64,000 bases of DNA from Colwellia sp. (GCF_013214175.1 NZ_JABSPA010000002.1:124001-188000), one strand, 5' to 3'. Positions 26,844 through 37,753 are shown, counted from the stretch's first letter. Made by a program: numbers and translations. The notes: generated by a model not told the origin, from the sequence alone.

Positions 26844-27262
26844 CTTAATAATCAATTCAAACAAACTATCACCACCACTTCCAAGTCAAAGCTATAACAA
26901 AAATCTAGTACAGCATAGGGAGTTTACCTAGAGTAAACTCCCTCATCTTGCTTAATATCTCTTGATAACCTTGCGCTGACGCTCTTCATTTTACGGTTAA
27001 CTGCGCTAATTTTGTAGTGCGAAGAGCCCGTAAAATTAGAACATTACACAGCATTACAACCTATTGATATTCAGTTGAGTATGCGTAAAACTAAACGATA
27101 ATATTTCTTAATTTTCATTGTTTAGTTGTACGCATACGTGGTGAAAGATAGCTATGCTTTGAGCGATAGCGCCATTTACTGCAAGTTTATGCTGAAACTA
27201 GTTGAAAATTTACTACGTCATTCATTTTTTATTATTAATATAGCTAGCTTTCAGGAGAAGGT
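26844..27262. repeat. Spacer with several strong inverted repeats
   Basis: Three structures are visible and no gene. First, AGGGAGTTTAC/GTAAACTCCCT (26917-26943, loop CTAGA), possibly ending the SnoaL-like transcript although no T-run follows. Second, GCTCTTC-ATTTTACGG (26981-26996) recurs as complements in the same order, GAAGAGC-CCGTAAAAT (27021-27036), giving two mutually exclusive pairings. Third, GTATGCGT-AACTAAAC pairs with GTTTAGTT-ACGCATAC (27079-27137). The third lies about 125 bp before the GGDEF/EAL gene and could be an operator or leader structure. Confidence 0.6.
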
Positions 27263-29962
27263 ATGTCTGCTATTAGACCGACAGTAAGACCCAAACATAC
27301 CATTTTATTTAAGTTTTCCTTTGGCCTGAGTCTGTTATTTGTAGTGATGCTCGCGGCAACTTATATGGTGGTCGATCTCGTCGCTAAGGAATATTTAGTT
27401 GATAAAAATAAGGAATTGATTGGTGAGACTGGTTCTCGAATCGTATCAGAGATATCACTACGCATTAGTATTGCGGAAACCTTAACTCGAAATTTGGCCG
27501 CTGCAGGGGAAACCTTGCCGAAAGAGCCAAAACTGTTCCACAAAGTTATTCCTCAAATGCTTGCTATGCAAGAAAGCCAAGACTTTATTGTCGGCGGTGG
27601 CGTCTGGCCTGAGCCTGGACACTTTACTCCAGGCAAAGAGCAACGTAGCTTCTTTTGGGGGCGAGACAGCTCAGGTAAGTTGCAATATTTCGACCAATAT
27701 AATGATGCCGATAGTACAGGTTATCATAACGAAGAATGGTATGTGCCAGGTCGCTATAGCAAGCCCGGAGAGTGTCTCTGGTCTAAGTCTTATATGGACC
27801 CATATACTTTGGCGCCGATGGTAACCTGTACCGTGCCAATGTTCGATCAGCAACAGTTTTCGGGTAATGCTACGGTTGATGTCAGCCTGCAACAGCTGAA
27901 GAGTATATTACGCGAAGGTAGCGCTAAGCTTGGCGGCTATGCTTATGCCGTTGATCGTAATAATAAATTTTTGTCATTTCCCGATGACCAGCTAACTAAA
28001 ACAACCAATCGAGATAATAATAATCTTACTCAAGAGTATATTACGGTAAATCAGCTAGCAGAAAAACTTGATTCATTTCAGCCTGTTGCTGATGTGTTAA
28101 CTGAAATAAATCAATCTTTGATTCAGTCTGTTGTAGAGAAAAATAGGCGACTGGCTGAGGGTATTGCTGAGCAAAGCAAACAAATATCTTCCATAGACGC
28201 ACAATTAATTGTCGCTAATATGTTGATGCTACGAGATCAGCATGACAAGCTTCGCTCTACAACGATTTCGGTGATCAGTCAGCAAGACTTCATACTCGGT
28301 GAGCCAGTAAACGTGTCGGTATTTATCATGCCAAAAACCTTATGGAAAATAATTGTCGTCACACCTCAACAAGTGGCGATAAATAGCGCCAGTAAGGTGG
28401 CTAATTTGATCTTAATATTGCTTTTCGCCATCATGATTGTCGCGGCTTTTTTCGGTTTTATTTATTGTCGACGCAGTTTAATTGTCCCTATGTATCGAAT
28501 GGTCAACCAACTGCAGAAATCGGTAGCAGATGGCGAGCATACTCAGACAGAGTTGCTCGATGATCGCAGAAAAGATGAATTCGGCTTGTTGGCTTATTAC
28601 TTTAACCAAGCAGAACATAAACTGAAGCATTTGGCACTGCATGATTCACTGACGGGTTTGCCTAATCGGTTATTATTTCAAGATAGGTTACAGCAGGCGG
28701 TAGCAATGGCTAAACGTCACGATCATAAATTTGCTGTCTTCTTTATGGATTTAGACAACTTCAAGATAATAAATGACACCATGGGTCATGAAGCTGGCGA
28801 TGAATTACTTAAAGAAGTGGCGTTAAGGCTCGCTGGTACCGGGAGAAAAATGGATACGGTAGCAAGGTTAGGTGGAGATGAGTTTGCTTTCATTATCAAT
28901 AAGGTTAATGGCATTGAAGACGCAGTGAGTTTTGCTCGTCGACTCAATAAGTTATTGAAAACACCAATAACAGTGAATGGTCACAATATTAATATGGGCA
29001 GTAGCATAGGGGTAACACTTTGTCCTGATGATGCTGATAATAGTGAGGAGCTACTTCGAAATGCCGATATTGCCATGTATCAGGCGAAGGATAATGGTCG
29101 TAATACCACCTGCTTCTTTACTCGTGAGATGAATGTTAGATTGCAGCAAAACAAGGAAATTTTGACTGATTTAGCCGAGTCTTTACTGCAAGGTCATTTT
29201 GAACTCTACTATCAACCGCTCTTTACTATTGACCATAAGACACTTGTTGGTGCTGAGGCATTGATACGTTGGCATCACCCAGAGAAAGGTATGATCCCGC
29301 CGGATAAGTTTATTGCTGTTGCTGAGCAGAGTGGACTGATCAATGAATTGGGCGATTGGGTCTTGGCACAGGCATGTCGTGAAATAAAAACCTTTGTAAA
29401 TGTCGGGATTGTCGATATTAAGGTAGCGATTAACATTTCACCGGTACAATTTAGACGTAAAGATTTTTTACAACATATGCTGCTAATTTTAGAGCAGCAT
29501 GATGTTAGCAGCAACTTTATCGAACTTGAAATCACCGAAGGCGCGGTGATGGATAATGTTGATCAAGCTATAGATATGATGAAGGCTTTACATGATGCTG
29601 GCTTTCAGTTGGCAATGGATGATTTTGGTACCGGTTATTCCTCGCTGAGTTATTTGAAGCGCTTTCCGATTCAAAAAGTGAAAATAGACCGTAGTTTTAT
29701 TACTGATCTTGAGAATGACGATGATAGTAAATCGATTGCCACAGCTATTATTCAGATGAGCCACTCATTGGGCTTAGATGTACTGGCCGAAGGTGTAGAA
29801 ACAGAGGCGCAGCTGCAATATCTTCAGGGCGAAAAGTGTGATTATGTGCAGGGTTATTATACCGGCAGACCTATGCCAGCCAGCCAATTTATCGAAAAAT
29901 TTAGGCGAGTAAAGGACACTAGTCTAGCCAATGAAGCGGCGGTATCAATCATAACGACTTGA
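27263..29962 (+). CDS. Cache-HAMP-GGDEF-EAL cyclic-di-GMP enzyme
   Basis: An 899-residue inner-membrane protein. TM1 is about 13-35; a periplasmic double-Cache-type sensor (about 40-375) includes FIVGGGVWPEPGHF and FSGNATVDVSL; TM2 is about 380-402; HAMP follows to about 450. GGDEF (about 460-625) has intact RLGGDEF and an RxxD inhibitory site (RKMD). EAL (about 640-885) has GAEALIRW, the DDFGTGYSSLSYLKRFP loop and AEGVET, so metal and glutamate residues for phosphodiesterase activity are present. Both activities are therefore possible and ligand-dependent. ATG 27263 follows AGGAGAAGG. Monocistronic. Confidence 0.93.
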   Translation: MSAIRPTVRPKHTILFKFSFGLSLLFVVMLAATYMVVDLVAKEYLVDKNKELIGETGSRIVSEISLRISIAETLTRNLAAAGETLPKEPKLFHKVIPQMLAMQESQDFIVGGGVWPEPGHFTPGKEQRSFFWGRDSSGKLQYFDQYNDADSTGYHNEEWYVPGRYSKPGECLWSKSYMDPYTLAPMVTCTVPMFDQQQFSGNATVDVSLQQLKSILREGSAKLGGYAYAVDRNNKFLSFPDDQLTKTTNRDNNNLTQEYITVNQLAEKLDSFQPVADVLTEINQSLIQSVVEKNRRLAEGIAEQSKQISSIDAQLIVANMLMLRDQHDKLRSTTISVISQQDFILGEPVNVSVFIMPKTLWKIIVVTPQQVAINSASKVANLILILLFAIMIVAAFFGFIYCRRSLIVPMYRMVNQLQKSVADGEHTQTELLDDRRKDEFGLLAYYFNQAEHKLKHLALHDSLTGLPNRLLFQDRLQQAVAMAKRHDHKFAVFFMDLDNFKIINDTMGHEAGDELLKEVALRLAGTGRKMDTVARLGGDEFAFIINKVNGIEDAVSFARRLNKLLKTPITVNGHNINMGSSIGVTLCPDDADNSEELLRNADIAMYQAKDNGRNTTCFFTREMNVRLQQNKEILTDLAESLLQGHFELYYQPLFTIDHKTLVGAEALIRWHHPEKGMIPPDKFIAVAEQSGLINELGDWVLAQACREIKTFVNVGIVDIKVAINISPVQFRRKDFLQHMLLILEQHDVSSNFIELEITEGAVMDNVDQAIDMMKALHDAGFQLAMDDFGTGYSSLSYLKRFPIQKVKIDRSFITDLENDDDSKSIATAIIQMSHSLGLDVLAEGVETEAQLQYLQGEKCDYVQGYYTGRPMPASQFIEKFRRVKDTSLANEAAVSIITT

Positions 29963-30412
29963 GCAAAACGCTGCTATTAAGGAACTATGGCGGCCAAGCA
30001 CTCCCAGATATTAAAGAATTAAGGGGGTATAGAGTCGATATAGGCTCTATATCCATAAAACTTCGGCTAAAGCTAATCATTCTTACATTCACTAGCCCCT
30101 AATTATTCCTAAATTAACTACTCAACAAACCCTAAAAATTTAATGACAGAAGCACTCAGTTACCATTTGTTGACTGGTGCTCAGCTTATTTCTATTGTGT
30201 CAGCACTTGCACCGTGTCAGTGCCGCTTAGTCATCACCTTAGTGCAAAAAGGTAAAAATAGCGGAAGGCCTTTATTCTAAATCCTTGTTATTCAAGTAGA
30301 TAACCTTTTGGCACTTAGCTTGCTCTATATATGTCATGTTGAATAAAACCTTGCTGGCAAAAGAAGCCTTAACTTAAGTCTCAAGCAAAGCGTTTTATTC
30401 TATTCTCGCACT
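29963..30412. other. Spacer upstream of nirB
   Basis: A 450-bp gap with no convincing gene. Small inverted repeats are TATAGAG/CTCTATA (about 30028-30053) and GTCAGCACTTGCACCGTGTCAGTGC (about 30198). A long leader before assimilatory nitrite reductase could hold nitrogen-control sites, such as NtrC/sigma-54 or a NasT-type antitermination leader, but I cannot identify a consensus for either. Confidence 0.35.
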
Positions 30413-30430
30413 ATGAGTAGGATTGTCCTT

Positions 30431-33016
30431 ATGAAAACAGATAAACAGCTGTTGAGCAAAGCTAAAATTGTTGTGGTTGGTAATGGCATGGTTGGCCATC
30501 ACTTTGTTGAAGAAATGGCTAAAAATTCAGATTATCAAATAACAGTTTTATCTGCTGAATCAAGATTAGCATACGATCGTGTTTATTTATCTTCATACTT
30601 TGCAGGTAAAACTGCAGATGATCTCGCCCTGACCACGCCTGAGCATTATGATGAGTTAGGGGTTACTTTTAAAACTAATGCCAAAGTAACCAATATTGAT
30701 AAGTCAGCTAAAGTAGTCACTACTGAAAGCGGTGACTGTTTTGAATATGACAAACTTATTTTAGCTACTGGTTCATATCCATTTGTGCCACCTATTCCTG
30801 GTGGCGATGTTGAACATAGCTTAGTTTACCGTACCATTGATGACTTAGAAGCGATTCAAGCCAGTGCTGACGTTAGTAAAGTTGGTGTTGTTATTGGTGG
30901 TGGTCTGCTTGGCTTAGAGGCAGCAAAAGCGGTAAAAGAGCTTGGCTTAGAAACACATGTTGTTGAATTTGCTCCACAGTTAATGGGTGTACAAGTTGAT
31001 GGCGGCGGTGGTCGTTTATTAAAAACAAAAATCGAAGAGCTAGGTGTGCAAGTGCATACATCAAAAGCAACCAATGAAATTGTAGCGGGTGATAAGCACC
31101 GTTATAAATTATGTTTCAGCGACGGTACCGAACTTGAAACCGATTTAATTTTATTCTCAGCGGGTATTCGCCCTTATGACAACCTCGCCCGTGAGTTTGA
31201 TCTTGAAATAGGTCAGCGTGGCGGTATTGTTATTGATAACCAATGTAAAACCTCAGACGCTGATATTTATGCAATCGGTGAGTGTGCCTTATGGAATAAC
31301 TTTATCTATGGTTTAGTTGCACCCGGTTACAGCATGGCTAAAGTTGCCGTTAAAGATATCTGTGGCGAAGAAGCTGAGTTTACCGGTGCTGATATGAGTA
31401 CTAAATTAAAACTCATGGGTGTTGAAGTTGGCTCTATTGGTGACGCCCACGCTAAAACGGAAGGTTCATTAACTTATACCTATGAAAACCAACCTGAAGG
31501 CGTTTATAAGAAAATAGTGGTATCGAGCGATAAAAAAGCCTTACTTGGTGCAGTGCTTATTGGTGATACCAGTGAATACGATACCTTATTGCAATATATG
31601 CTTAATGCCATTGAATTACCGGAATCACCTGAAGGTCTAATTCTGCCAATGGCGGCAGATAAGCCTACTTTAGGTGTTGATGCCTTACCTGATACTGCCA
31701 CTATTTGTTCATGTCATAACGTTACTAAAGGCGACATTATTGCCGCGATTGATTGTGGCGCCGTTGATGTTGGTCAAGTGAAAAGCGGCACTAAAGCCGG
31801 CTCAGGTTGTGGTGGTTGTGCAGCCTTAGTTAAAAGTGTTGCCGATAACGAGTTTGAAAAACGCGGTGTTGAAGTTAAAAAAGACATCTGTGAACATTTT
31901 GCTTATTCACGTAAAGAGCTGTTTGACATTGTCAGTGTTGAAAAAATCAAAACCTTTGATGAGCTACTTAGCTCACACGGTCGTGGTTTAGGTTGTGAAA
32001 TTTGTAAACCGGTAGCGGGTTCAGTACTGGCGTCAGTTTGGAATGACTACATTCTTAAAAAACCACATTTATCACTACAAGATACCAATGATACTTACCT
32101 AGGTAATATGCAAAAAGATGGTACCTATTCAGTGGTACCACGTATTGCTGGTGGTGAGATCACTCCGGATAAACTTATCGTTTTAGGGCAAGTTGCCAAG
32201 AAATATAACTTGTATACCAAAATTACTGGTGGCGCACGTGTAGATTTATTCGGTGCGCGTGTTGAACAATTACCACCCATTTGGAAAGAGTTAGTTGATG
32301 CTGGTTTTGAAACCGGCCACGCCTACGGTAAATCATTACGTACCGTTAAATCATGTGTTGGTTCTACTTGGTGTCGTTACGGCGTGCAAGATAGCATGAG
32401 CATGGCCATCGATTTAGAAAACAGATACAAAGGTTTACGTGCACCACATAAGATTAAATTTGGTGTCTCAGGTTGTACCCGCGAATGTGCTGAAGCACAA
32501 GGTAAAGACATAGGAATTATCGCCACTGAAAATGGTTGGAACCTTTTTGTCGGCGGTAACGGTGGTATGAAACCACGTCACGGTGATTTATTTGCCACCG
32601 ATTTAGATGATGAAACCTTAGTAAAATATGTTGATCGAATTTTAATGTTCTACGTACAAACGGGTGACAGATTACAACGTACTTCAGTTTGGATGGATAA
32701 CTTAGAAGGCGGCTTAACTTACTTACAAGACGTTATCATGAAAGACAGCTTAGGTATTACCGACGCGCTAGAAGAGCAAATGGCGGCAATTGTTGGTAGT
32801 TATCAATGTGAATGGAAAACGACTTTGGAAGACCCTGAAGCATTAAAACGTTTCCAACCTTTTGTTAACTCTGACAAAAGTGATAGCAATATCCAGTTTG
32901 TTACCGAGCGTGAGCAAATTCGTCCAGCACGTGGTGAAGAGAAAATTGCCGTAACCTTTATCCCATCTGTAGAAAATGATGCTACAGAAAAAGAAGCAGT
33001 AGCTGAAGAAGTTTAA
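30431..33016 (+). CDS. nirB: Assimilatory nitrite reductase [NAD(P)H] large subunit
   Basis: NirB reduces nitrite to ammonium in the cytoplasm. Order of domains: FAD/NAD(P)H-binding oxidoreductase (about 1-300, with VVGNGMVGHHF and VVIGGGLLGLEAAKA), a BFD-like [2Fe-2S] domain (ICSCHNVTKGDI ... GCGGC, about 425-485), and ferredoxin-like plus siroheme/[4Fe-4S] halves with cysteines in CVGSTWCRYG and SGCTRECAEA. About 861 residues is usual. I start at ATG 30431 because AGGA lies eight bases before it; the in-frame ATG at 30413 has no ribosome site. The tail after about 825 is a charged low-complexity extension. First gene of nirB-nirD-nasA. Confidence 0.96.
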   Translation: MKTDKQLLSKAKIVVVGNGMVGHHFVEEMAKNSDYQITVLSAESRLAYDRVYLSSYFAGKTADDLALTTPEHYDELGVTFKTNAKVTNIDKSAKVVTTESGDCFEYDKLILATGSYPFVPPIPGGDVEHSLVYRTIDDLEAIQASADVSKVGVVIGGGLLGLEAAKAVKELGLETHVVEFAPQLMGVQVDGGGGRLLKTKIEELGVQVHTSKATNEIVAGDKHRYKLCFSDGTELETDLILFSAGIRPYDNLAREFDLEIGQRGGIVIDNQCKTSDADIYAIGECALWNNFIYGLVAPGYSMAKVAVKDICGEEAEFTGADMSTKLKLMGVEVGSIGDAHAKTEGSLTYTYENQPEGVYKKIVVSSDKKALLGAVLIGDTSEYDTLLQYMLNAIELPESPEGLILPMAADKPTLGVDALPDTATICSCHNVTKGDIIAAIDCGAVDVGQVKSGTKAGSGCGGCAALVKSVADNEFEKRGVEVKKDICEHFAYSRKELFDIVSVEKIKTFDELLSSHGRGLGCEICKPVAGSVLASVWNDYILKKPHLSLQDTNDTYLGNMQKDGTYSVVPRIAGGEITPDKLIVLGQVAKKYNLYTKITGGARVDLFGARVEQLPPIWKELVDAGFETGHAYGKSLRTVKSCVGSTWCRYGVQDSMSMAIDLENRYKGLRAPHKIKFGVSGCTRECAEAQGKDIGIIATENGWNLFVGGNGGMKPRHGDLFATDLDDETLVKYVDRILMFYVQTGDRLQRTSVWMDNLEGGLTYLQDVIMKDSLGITDALEEQMAAIVGSYQCEWKTTLEDPEALKRFQPFVNSDKSDSNIQFVTEREQIRPARGEEKIAVTFIPSVENDATEKEAVAEEV

Positions 33017-33030
33017 GAGGAGCACAAAAA

Positions 33031-33390
33031 ATGACTACAACAAATACAGAAAAAACATGGCGCACAATTTGTGACTCAAGTGACTTAGTAAAAGATTCAG
33101 GTATTTGCGCGTTACTTGCTAATGAAGCCGGTAACGAAGAACAAATTGCTATTTTTCACCTACCGAACAGCGAAGATAAAATATATGCCGTTGGCAACTA
33201 CGACCCTATCGGTAAAGCCAATGTTTTATATCGCGGCATTGTTGGCTGTATTGCCGATGAACCCGTTGTTGCTTCGCCGTTATACAAACAACATTTTTCA
33301 TTAAAGACAGGTCGTTGTTTGCAAGAAGAGCAGAGTATTTCGGTTTACCCGATTCGTATTGAAAATGAGCAAGTACAAGTACTTTATTAA
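33031..33390 (+). CDS. nirD: Nitrite reductase small subunit
   Basis: A 119-residue Rieske-fold protein lacking the Rieske cysteine/histidine ligands, as is usual for proteobacterial NirD; the corresponding segments read AVGNYDPIGKANVL and ASPLYKQHFSLKTGRCL. It associates with NirB. It starts 14 bp after nirB, with AGAGGAG as ribosome site, and precedes nasA by 56 bp in the same orientation. Confidence 0.95.
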   Translation: MTTTNTEKTWRTICDSSDLVKDSGICALLANEAGNEEQIAIFHLPNSEDKIYAVGNYDPIGKANVLYRGIVGCIADEPVVASPLYKQHFSLKTGRCLQEEQSISVYPIRIENEQVQVLY

Positions 33391-33446
33391 CTTGTTTTTA
33401 TCTCGTATTCATTAATACATTATTTAGAATTAGGTAGGAGTTCAGT

Positions 33447-36161
33447 ATGAGTTTATTAACCGCTGATTCACCATATGTTTCACTTGAGAGTGAAAAAAAG
33501 ATGCCGTCACTGATCCAGAGTACCTGTGCCTATTGTGGTGTTGGTTGTGGTGTTGATATTGGTATAGCTGATGGCAAAGCAACATCATTAACTGGCTCAG
33601 CTGATCATCCGGCCAACTATGGCAAGCTATGTGTAAAAGGCAGTAACTTACTCAATACCATCGATTTAACTAATCGCTTGTTAGTGCCTGAAATTTCAGG
33701 AGAACAGGTTAGTTGGCAGCAAGCTACTGATTATGTGGCGGATAAATTCAGCGATATTATTAAAAATCACGGTAAAGATGCCGTTGCTTTTTATGTCTCA
33801 GGTCAGCTCTTGACCGAAGACTACTATTTGGCTAATAAATTGATGAAGGGTTATATCGGCTCAGGCAATATCGATACTAATTCTAGATTATGCATGTCCT
33901 CAGCAGTTTCTGCTTATAAACGCGCGTTTGGCGAAGACGTGGTGCCTTGTAGTTATCAAGATCTTGAGCAAACCGACTTGTTATTACTGACAGGCTCGAA
34001 TGCCGCCTGGACACATCCTGTGTTGTATCAACGTATTGAGCGCGCTAAAAAGATCAATCCGGCAATGAAAGTTGTAGTGCTTGATCCAAGAAAAACAGCT
34101 ACTTGTGAACTAGCCGATAACTTCATTCAATTAAAGCCTGGCAGTGACGGTGCGTTTTTTAATGGTCTGTTGAATTATTTGGCTGAAAATGGCGGTTTAG
34201 ATGCTGATTATATCGACGAATTCACCGAAGGTTTTGAAGAAACGCTAACGCATGCAGCTATGTGGTCAGTAGATAAAGTGGCTGAATATTGTCAAGTTAG
34301 TGCGGAAGAGTTAACGACTGTTTATCAGTTGTTTTGCCAGAGTAAAAAGGCGCTAACTTTCTATTCTATGGGCGTTAATCAATCTTCTTCTGGCGTAGAT
34401 AAGTGCCAGAGTATTATTAACTGTCATTTAGCCAGCGGAAAAATGGCTAAAACGGGTTGTGGCCCGTTTTCAATTACTGGACAACCTAATGCCATGGGCG
34501 GTAGGGAAGTAGGTGGCTTAGCCAATCAACTCGCAGCTCACATGGATATTGATAATCCACTGCACCAAGATAAAGTACAGCGCTTTTGGCAATCACCAAC
34601 CATGGCAAATAAACAAGGTGCTAAGGCCGTGGAGATGTTTGACAAAATCGCCACGGGAGAAATTAAAGCGGTATGGGTAATGGCAACCAATCCTATGGTG
34701 AGCTTGCCTGATCGCGACAAAATTGCCGCGGCGCTGAAAAAGTGTCAGTTAGTAGTCGTATCAGATTGTGTTGAAGAAAATGATACCTTAGCCTTTGCCG
34801 ACGTGAAATTACCAGCAACACCTTGGTTAGAAAAAAATGGCACAGTAACTAATTCAGAGCGTCGTATATCTCGTCAACGCAATGCCGTCGCACCTGCAGG
34901 TCAAGCAAAACATGATTGGCAAATTATCCGTGATGTAGCGCAAAGCATGGGCTTTGCCGGTTTTGATTTCGAAGATGTTAGCGATGTTTTTAACGAACAT
35001 GCCCGTTTAACCAGTTTTGAAAATAATGGTGAACGTCTGCTTGATTTGTCTGGCTTGAGTCAGTTAACGGCGCAGGAATACCATGAGTTGACACCGATAC
35101 AATGGCCGGTTAACGAGCAATACCCGCAAGGTTGTGATCGGGTTTATGCCGATGGTAAATTCAATACCGCTACCGGTAAAGCGCAATTTATTGCCGTGAC
35201 TCCCCAATTACCAATACAGAGAACTTCCGAGAAATTTCCTTTTGTGCTTAACAGTGGTCGAATGCGCGATCAATGGCATACGATGACTCGTACCGGAAAA
35301 ACCAGTAAATTGTCAGCGCATACTGACAAACCGTATCTTTATCTTCACCCTAGTGATGCCAAGAACTTAGCAGTCGTTGATGACGATATGCTTAACATTA
35401 CCGCCAGTACTGGCCAGGCGATTGCACACGTTAAGTTAGATGATAAACAGCGCGTGGGTGAGTGTTTTATGCCGATACATTGGAATAAAAGCTACGCCTC
35501 ACATGCGAATGTTAGTGTCTTATATCAAGGTATTGTTGACCCTATTTCGGGCCAAGCTGAATGTAAGCAAGGTGCAGTTGCGTTAACTAAAAAAAGCTAT
35601 CAGCAATATTTGAGTTTACACACATTCGCTAGCATAAGTGATGTAAATGAACTTGAAGTCTCGGCAGACTTTTGGTTAAAAAATAAAGCAGCTTATGGCA
35701 GTGCATACCAAACAGCCTTTGAAGAGCAGGTTGCAGATGCCTTGTTATGGTGTCAGCAAGCGACTAAATTATCGGGAGAGTGGTTGCAATTTAATCAAGG
35801 CGACCAGTCGTATATTGTCTGTTTGCAAGCAGGGAAGTTAGTCGCCTTAGCCTATTTTTCTAAAGAGTGGCCTAAGCTTGAAATGAGCTGGCTTGAACAC
35901 GTTTTCAGTGAAGAAAAGCTAGAGTTTTCCACCATACAATCGTTATTATTGGGTATAGCCAGTGAAGAATTTAATCAAGGCAAACAAGTATGTAGTTGTT
36001 TTGCTGTCGGTGAAAAAACAATTAACCAAGCTATAGCGCAAGGTTGTGGCAGCGTTGAACAGCTGGGTGAAAAACTGCAATGTGGTACTAAGTGTGGTTC
36101 ATGTAAACCTGAGTTAGCCAGTTTAATTCGACAACATGACATGGCGGTAGTCGCTGTCTAA
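33447..36161 (+). CDS. nasA: Assimilatory nitrate reductase catalytic subunit
   Basis: A 904-residue molybdenum bis-MGD enzyme that reduces nitrate to nitrite in the cytoplasm. The N-terminal [4Fe-4S] motif is CAYCGVGCGVDIG ... LCVKG; the molybdopterin domains include NSRLCMSSAVSAYKRAFGED and TGQPNAMGGREVGGLA. A C-terminal BFD-like [2Fe-2S] domain (CSCFAVGEKTI ... CGTKCGSCKPEL) gives the extended NasA/NasC type that takes electrons from NAD(P)H-linked or ferredoxin donors. No nitrate transporter, nasB-type partner or NasR/NasST regulator is in the window. ATG 33447 follows AGGAG. Confidence 0.95.
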   Translation: MSLLTADSPYVSLESEKKMPSLIQSTCAYCGVGCGVDIGIADGKATSLTGSADHPANYGKLCVKGSNLLNTIDLTNRLLVPEISGEQVSWQQATDYVADKFSDIIKNHGKDAVAFYVSGQLLTEDYYLANKLMKGYIGSGNIDTNSRLCMSSAVSAYKRAFGEDVVPCSYQDLEQTDLLLLTGSNAAWTHPVLYQRIERAKKINPAMKVVVLDPRKTATCELADNFIQLKPGSDGAFFNGLLNYLAENGGLDADYIDEFTEGFEETLTHAAMWSVDKVAEYCQVSAEELTTVYQLFCQSKKALTFYSMGVNQSSSGVDKCQSIINCHLASGKMAKTGCGPFSITGQPNAMGGREVGGLANQLAAHMDIDNPLHQDKVQRFWQSPTMANKQGAKAVEMFDKIATGEIKAVWVMATNPMVSLPDRDKIAAALKKCQLVVVSDCVEENDTLAFADVKLPATPWLEKNGTVTNSERRISRQRNAVAPAGQAKHDWQIIRDVAQSMGFAGFDFEDVSDVFNEHARLTSFENNGERLLDLSGLSQLTAQEYHELTPIQWPVNEQYPQGCDRVYADGKFNTATGKAQFIAVTPQLPIQRTSEKFPFVLNSGRMRDQWHTMTRTGKTSKLSAHTDKPYLYLHPSDAKNLAVVDDDMLNITASTGQAIAHVKLDDKQRVGECFMPIHWNKSYASHANVSVLYQGIVDPISGQAECKQGAVALTKKSYQQYLSLHTFASISDVNELEVSADFWLKNKAAYGSAYQTAFEEQVADALLWCQQATKLSGEWLQFNQGDQSYIVCLQAGKLVALAYFSKEWPKLEMSWLEHVFSEEKLEFSTIQSLLLGIASEEFNQGKQVCSCFAVGEKTINQAIAQGCGSVEQLGEKLQCGTKCGSCKPELASLIRQHDMAVVAV

Positions 36162-36379
36162 TCTAGACTCACTTACTCACTTACTCACTTACTCGGTGTA
36201 GCGCAAAGCGCCTCTGTGTCCTCGGTGGTAATTGTTTTTTCTATTTAAGTCGAAGAAAAACAAATTGTAAATCGCTTACTGTGATTTATTCATGTTTTAC
36301 TAAATAAGCGCACTAGTAAAGCATAGGGTAACTTGGTTACAATACGCGCTCTTAAAAATGCTCAATGAATGGATTTATC
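36162..36379. repeat. Spacer with 8-bp tandem repeat before glmU
   Basis: ACTCACTT is repeated about 3.5 times (36167-36194). It is followed by GCGCAAAGCGC (36201-36211) and CCTCTGTGTCCTCGGTGG (36211-36228), a string resembling widely dispersed intergenic sequences of unknown origin. No gene. Confidence 0.6.
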
Positions 36380-37753
36380 ATGTCACTTTCTGTTGTTATT
36401 CTTGCCGCGGGTAAAGGTACTCGCATGCGCTCTTCTTTACCCAAAGTGCTCCATAACATAGCTGAAAAACCTATGGTTGCTCATGTTATCGATAGTGCTC
36501 GTCAATTAGGTGCGAGCAATATCTACCTAGTGTACGGCTTTGGCGGTGAAGTATTGCAGCAGCGTATTACCGGTGAAGACTTAACCTTTGTTGAGCAAGT
36601 AGAACAACTAGGTACCGGTCATGCCGTTGATCAAGCCTCGCCTTTTCTAAGTGATGATGAAGATGTATTAGTACTTTATGGAGATGTGCCGTTAACGAAA
36701 GTATCTACCTTAGAAAGTTTGCTGGCAGCTAAACCTGACAATGGCATGGCGCTATTAACTGTACATTTAGCTAATCCTATGGGTTATGGCCGTATTGTCC
36801 GTGAAGAAATAGCCGGACAACAACAAGTGGTCGGCATCATTGAGCAAAAAGATGCCAGTGCCGAGCAGTTAAAAATTAATGAAGCCAATACTGGTATTTT
36901 ATTAGCTAACGGTGGTGACTTAAAACGTTGGTTAAGTAACTTGTCTAGCGATAATGCTCAAGGTGAATATTACTTAACGGATATTATTGCCGCCGCTCAT
37001 GGCGAAGGTAAAACCATTGCTACTGCGCATCCTGAAACTGAAATTGAAGTCGAAGGCGCTAATAACCGTGTGCAACTTGCCACCTTAGAGCGTGCTTACC
37101 AAGCGCGCATTGCTGAAGAGCTTATGCTTGCTGGCGCTAGTTTACGTGACCCTGCGCGCATTGACGTTCGTGGCAAGTTAACCACAGGCACTGAAGTTAG
37201 TATCGATGTAAACTGTATTTTTGTCGGTGAAGTTACACTGGCTGATAATGTACTGGTGGGCGCTAACTGTATTATTACCAATAGTACTATTGGCGAAAAT
37301 GTTGAAATTAAGCCAAACAGTATTATTGAAGATGCAATCATTGAAGCGAATTGTTCGGTGGGTCCCTTTGCCCGTATTCGTCCTGGTTCAGTGATGAAAC
37401 AAGACTCGCATATTGGCAATTTTGTTGAAATGAAAAATACTACTTTAGGTGAAGGCACTAAAGCAGGTCACTTATCGTATTTAGGTAATGCCGAAATTGG
37501 TCGCAAGGTAAATATTGGCGCGGGTACTATTACTTGTAACTACGATGGTGTAAATAAATCAACTACAGTCATTGGTGATCATGCATTTATTGGCTCTAAT
37601 AGTTCATTGGTAGCACCGGTAACTATTGGAAAGTCAGCAACTATAGCTGCGGGCTCGGTAATTACTAAAGAAGTAGCAGAAAGTGATTTAGCCCTTGGCC
37701 GAGCAAAACAGCGTAACCTTAGTGGTTGGCAACGTCCGGTAAAAAAGAACTAA
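36380..37753 (+). CDS. glmU: Bifunctional UDP-GlcNAc pyrophosphorylase/glucosamine-1-P acetyltransferase
   Basis: GlmU makes UDP-N-acetylglucosamine from glucosamine-1-phosphate for peptidoglycan and LPS. The N-terminal uridylyltransferase begins [22 protein letters not shown]; the C-terminal left-handed beta-helix of hexapeptide repeats (about 250-440) includes [12 protein letters not shown] and [11 protein letters not shown], the acetyltransferase hallmark. I start at ATG 36380, matching the usual N-terminus; an in-frame ATG at 36365 would add five residues. It is followed by a clear terminator, so glmU and glmS are separate units here. Confidence 0.97.
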   Translation: MSLSVVILAAGKGTRMRSSLPKVLHNIAEKPMVAHVIDSARQLGASNIYLVYGFGGEVLQQRITGEDLTFVEQVEQLGTGHAVDQASPFLSDDEDVLVLYGDVPLTKVSTLESLLAAKPDNGMALLTVHLANPMGYGRIVREEIAGQQQVVGIIEQKDASAEQLKINEANTGILLANGGDLKRWLSNLSSDNAQGEYYLTDIIAAAHGEGKTIATAHPETEIEVEGANNRVQLATLERAYQARIAEELMLAGASLRDPARIDVRGKLTTGTEVSIDVNCIFVGEVTLADNVLVGANCIITNSTIGENVEIKPNSIIEDAIIEANCSVGPFARIRPGSVMKQDSHIGNFVEMKNTTLGEGTKAGHLSYLGNAEIGRKVNIGAGTITCNYDGVNKSTTVIGDHAFIGSNSSLVAPVTIGKSATIAAGSVITKEVAESDLALGRAKQRNLSGWQRPVKKN

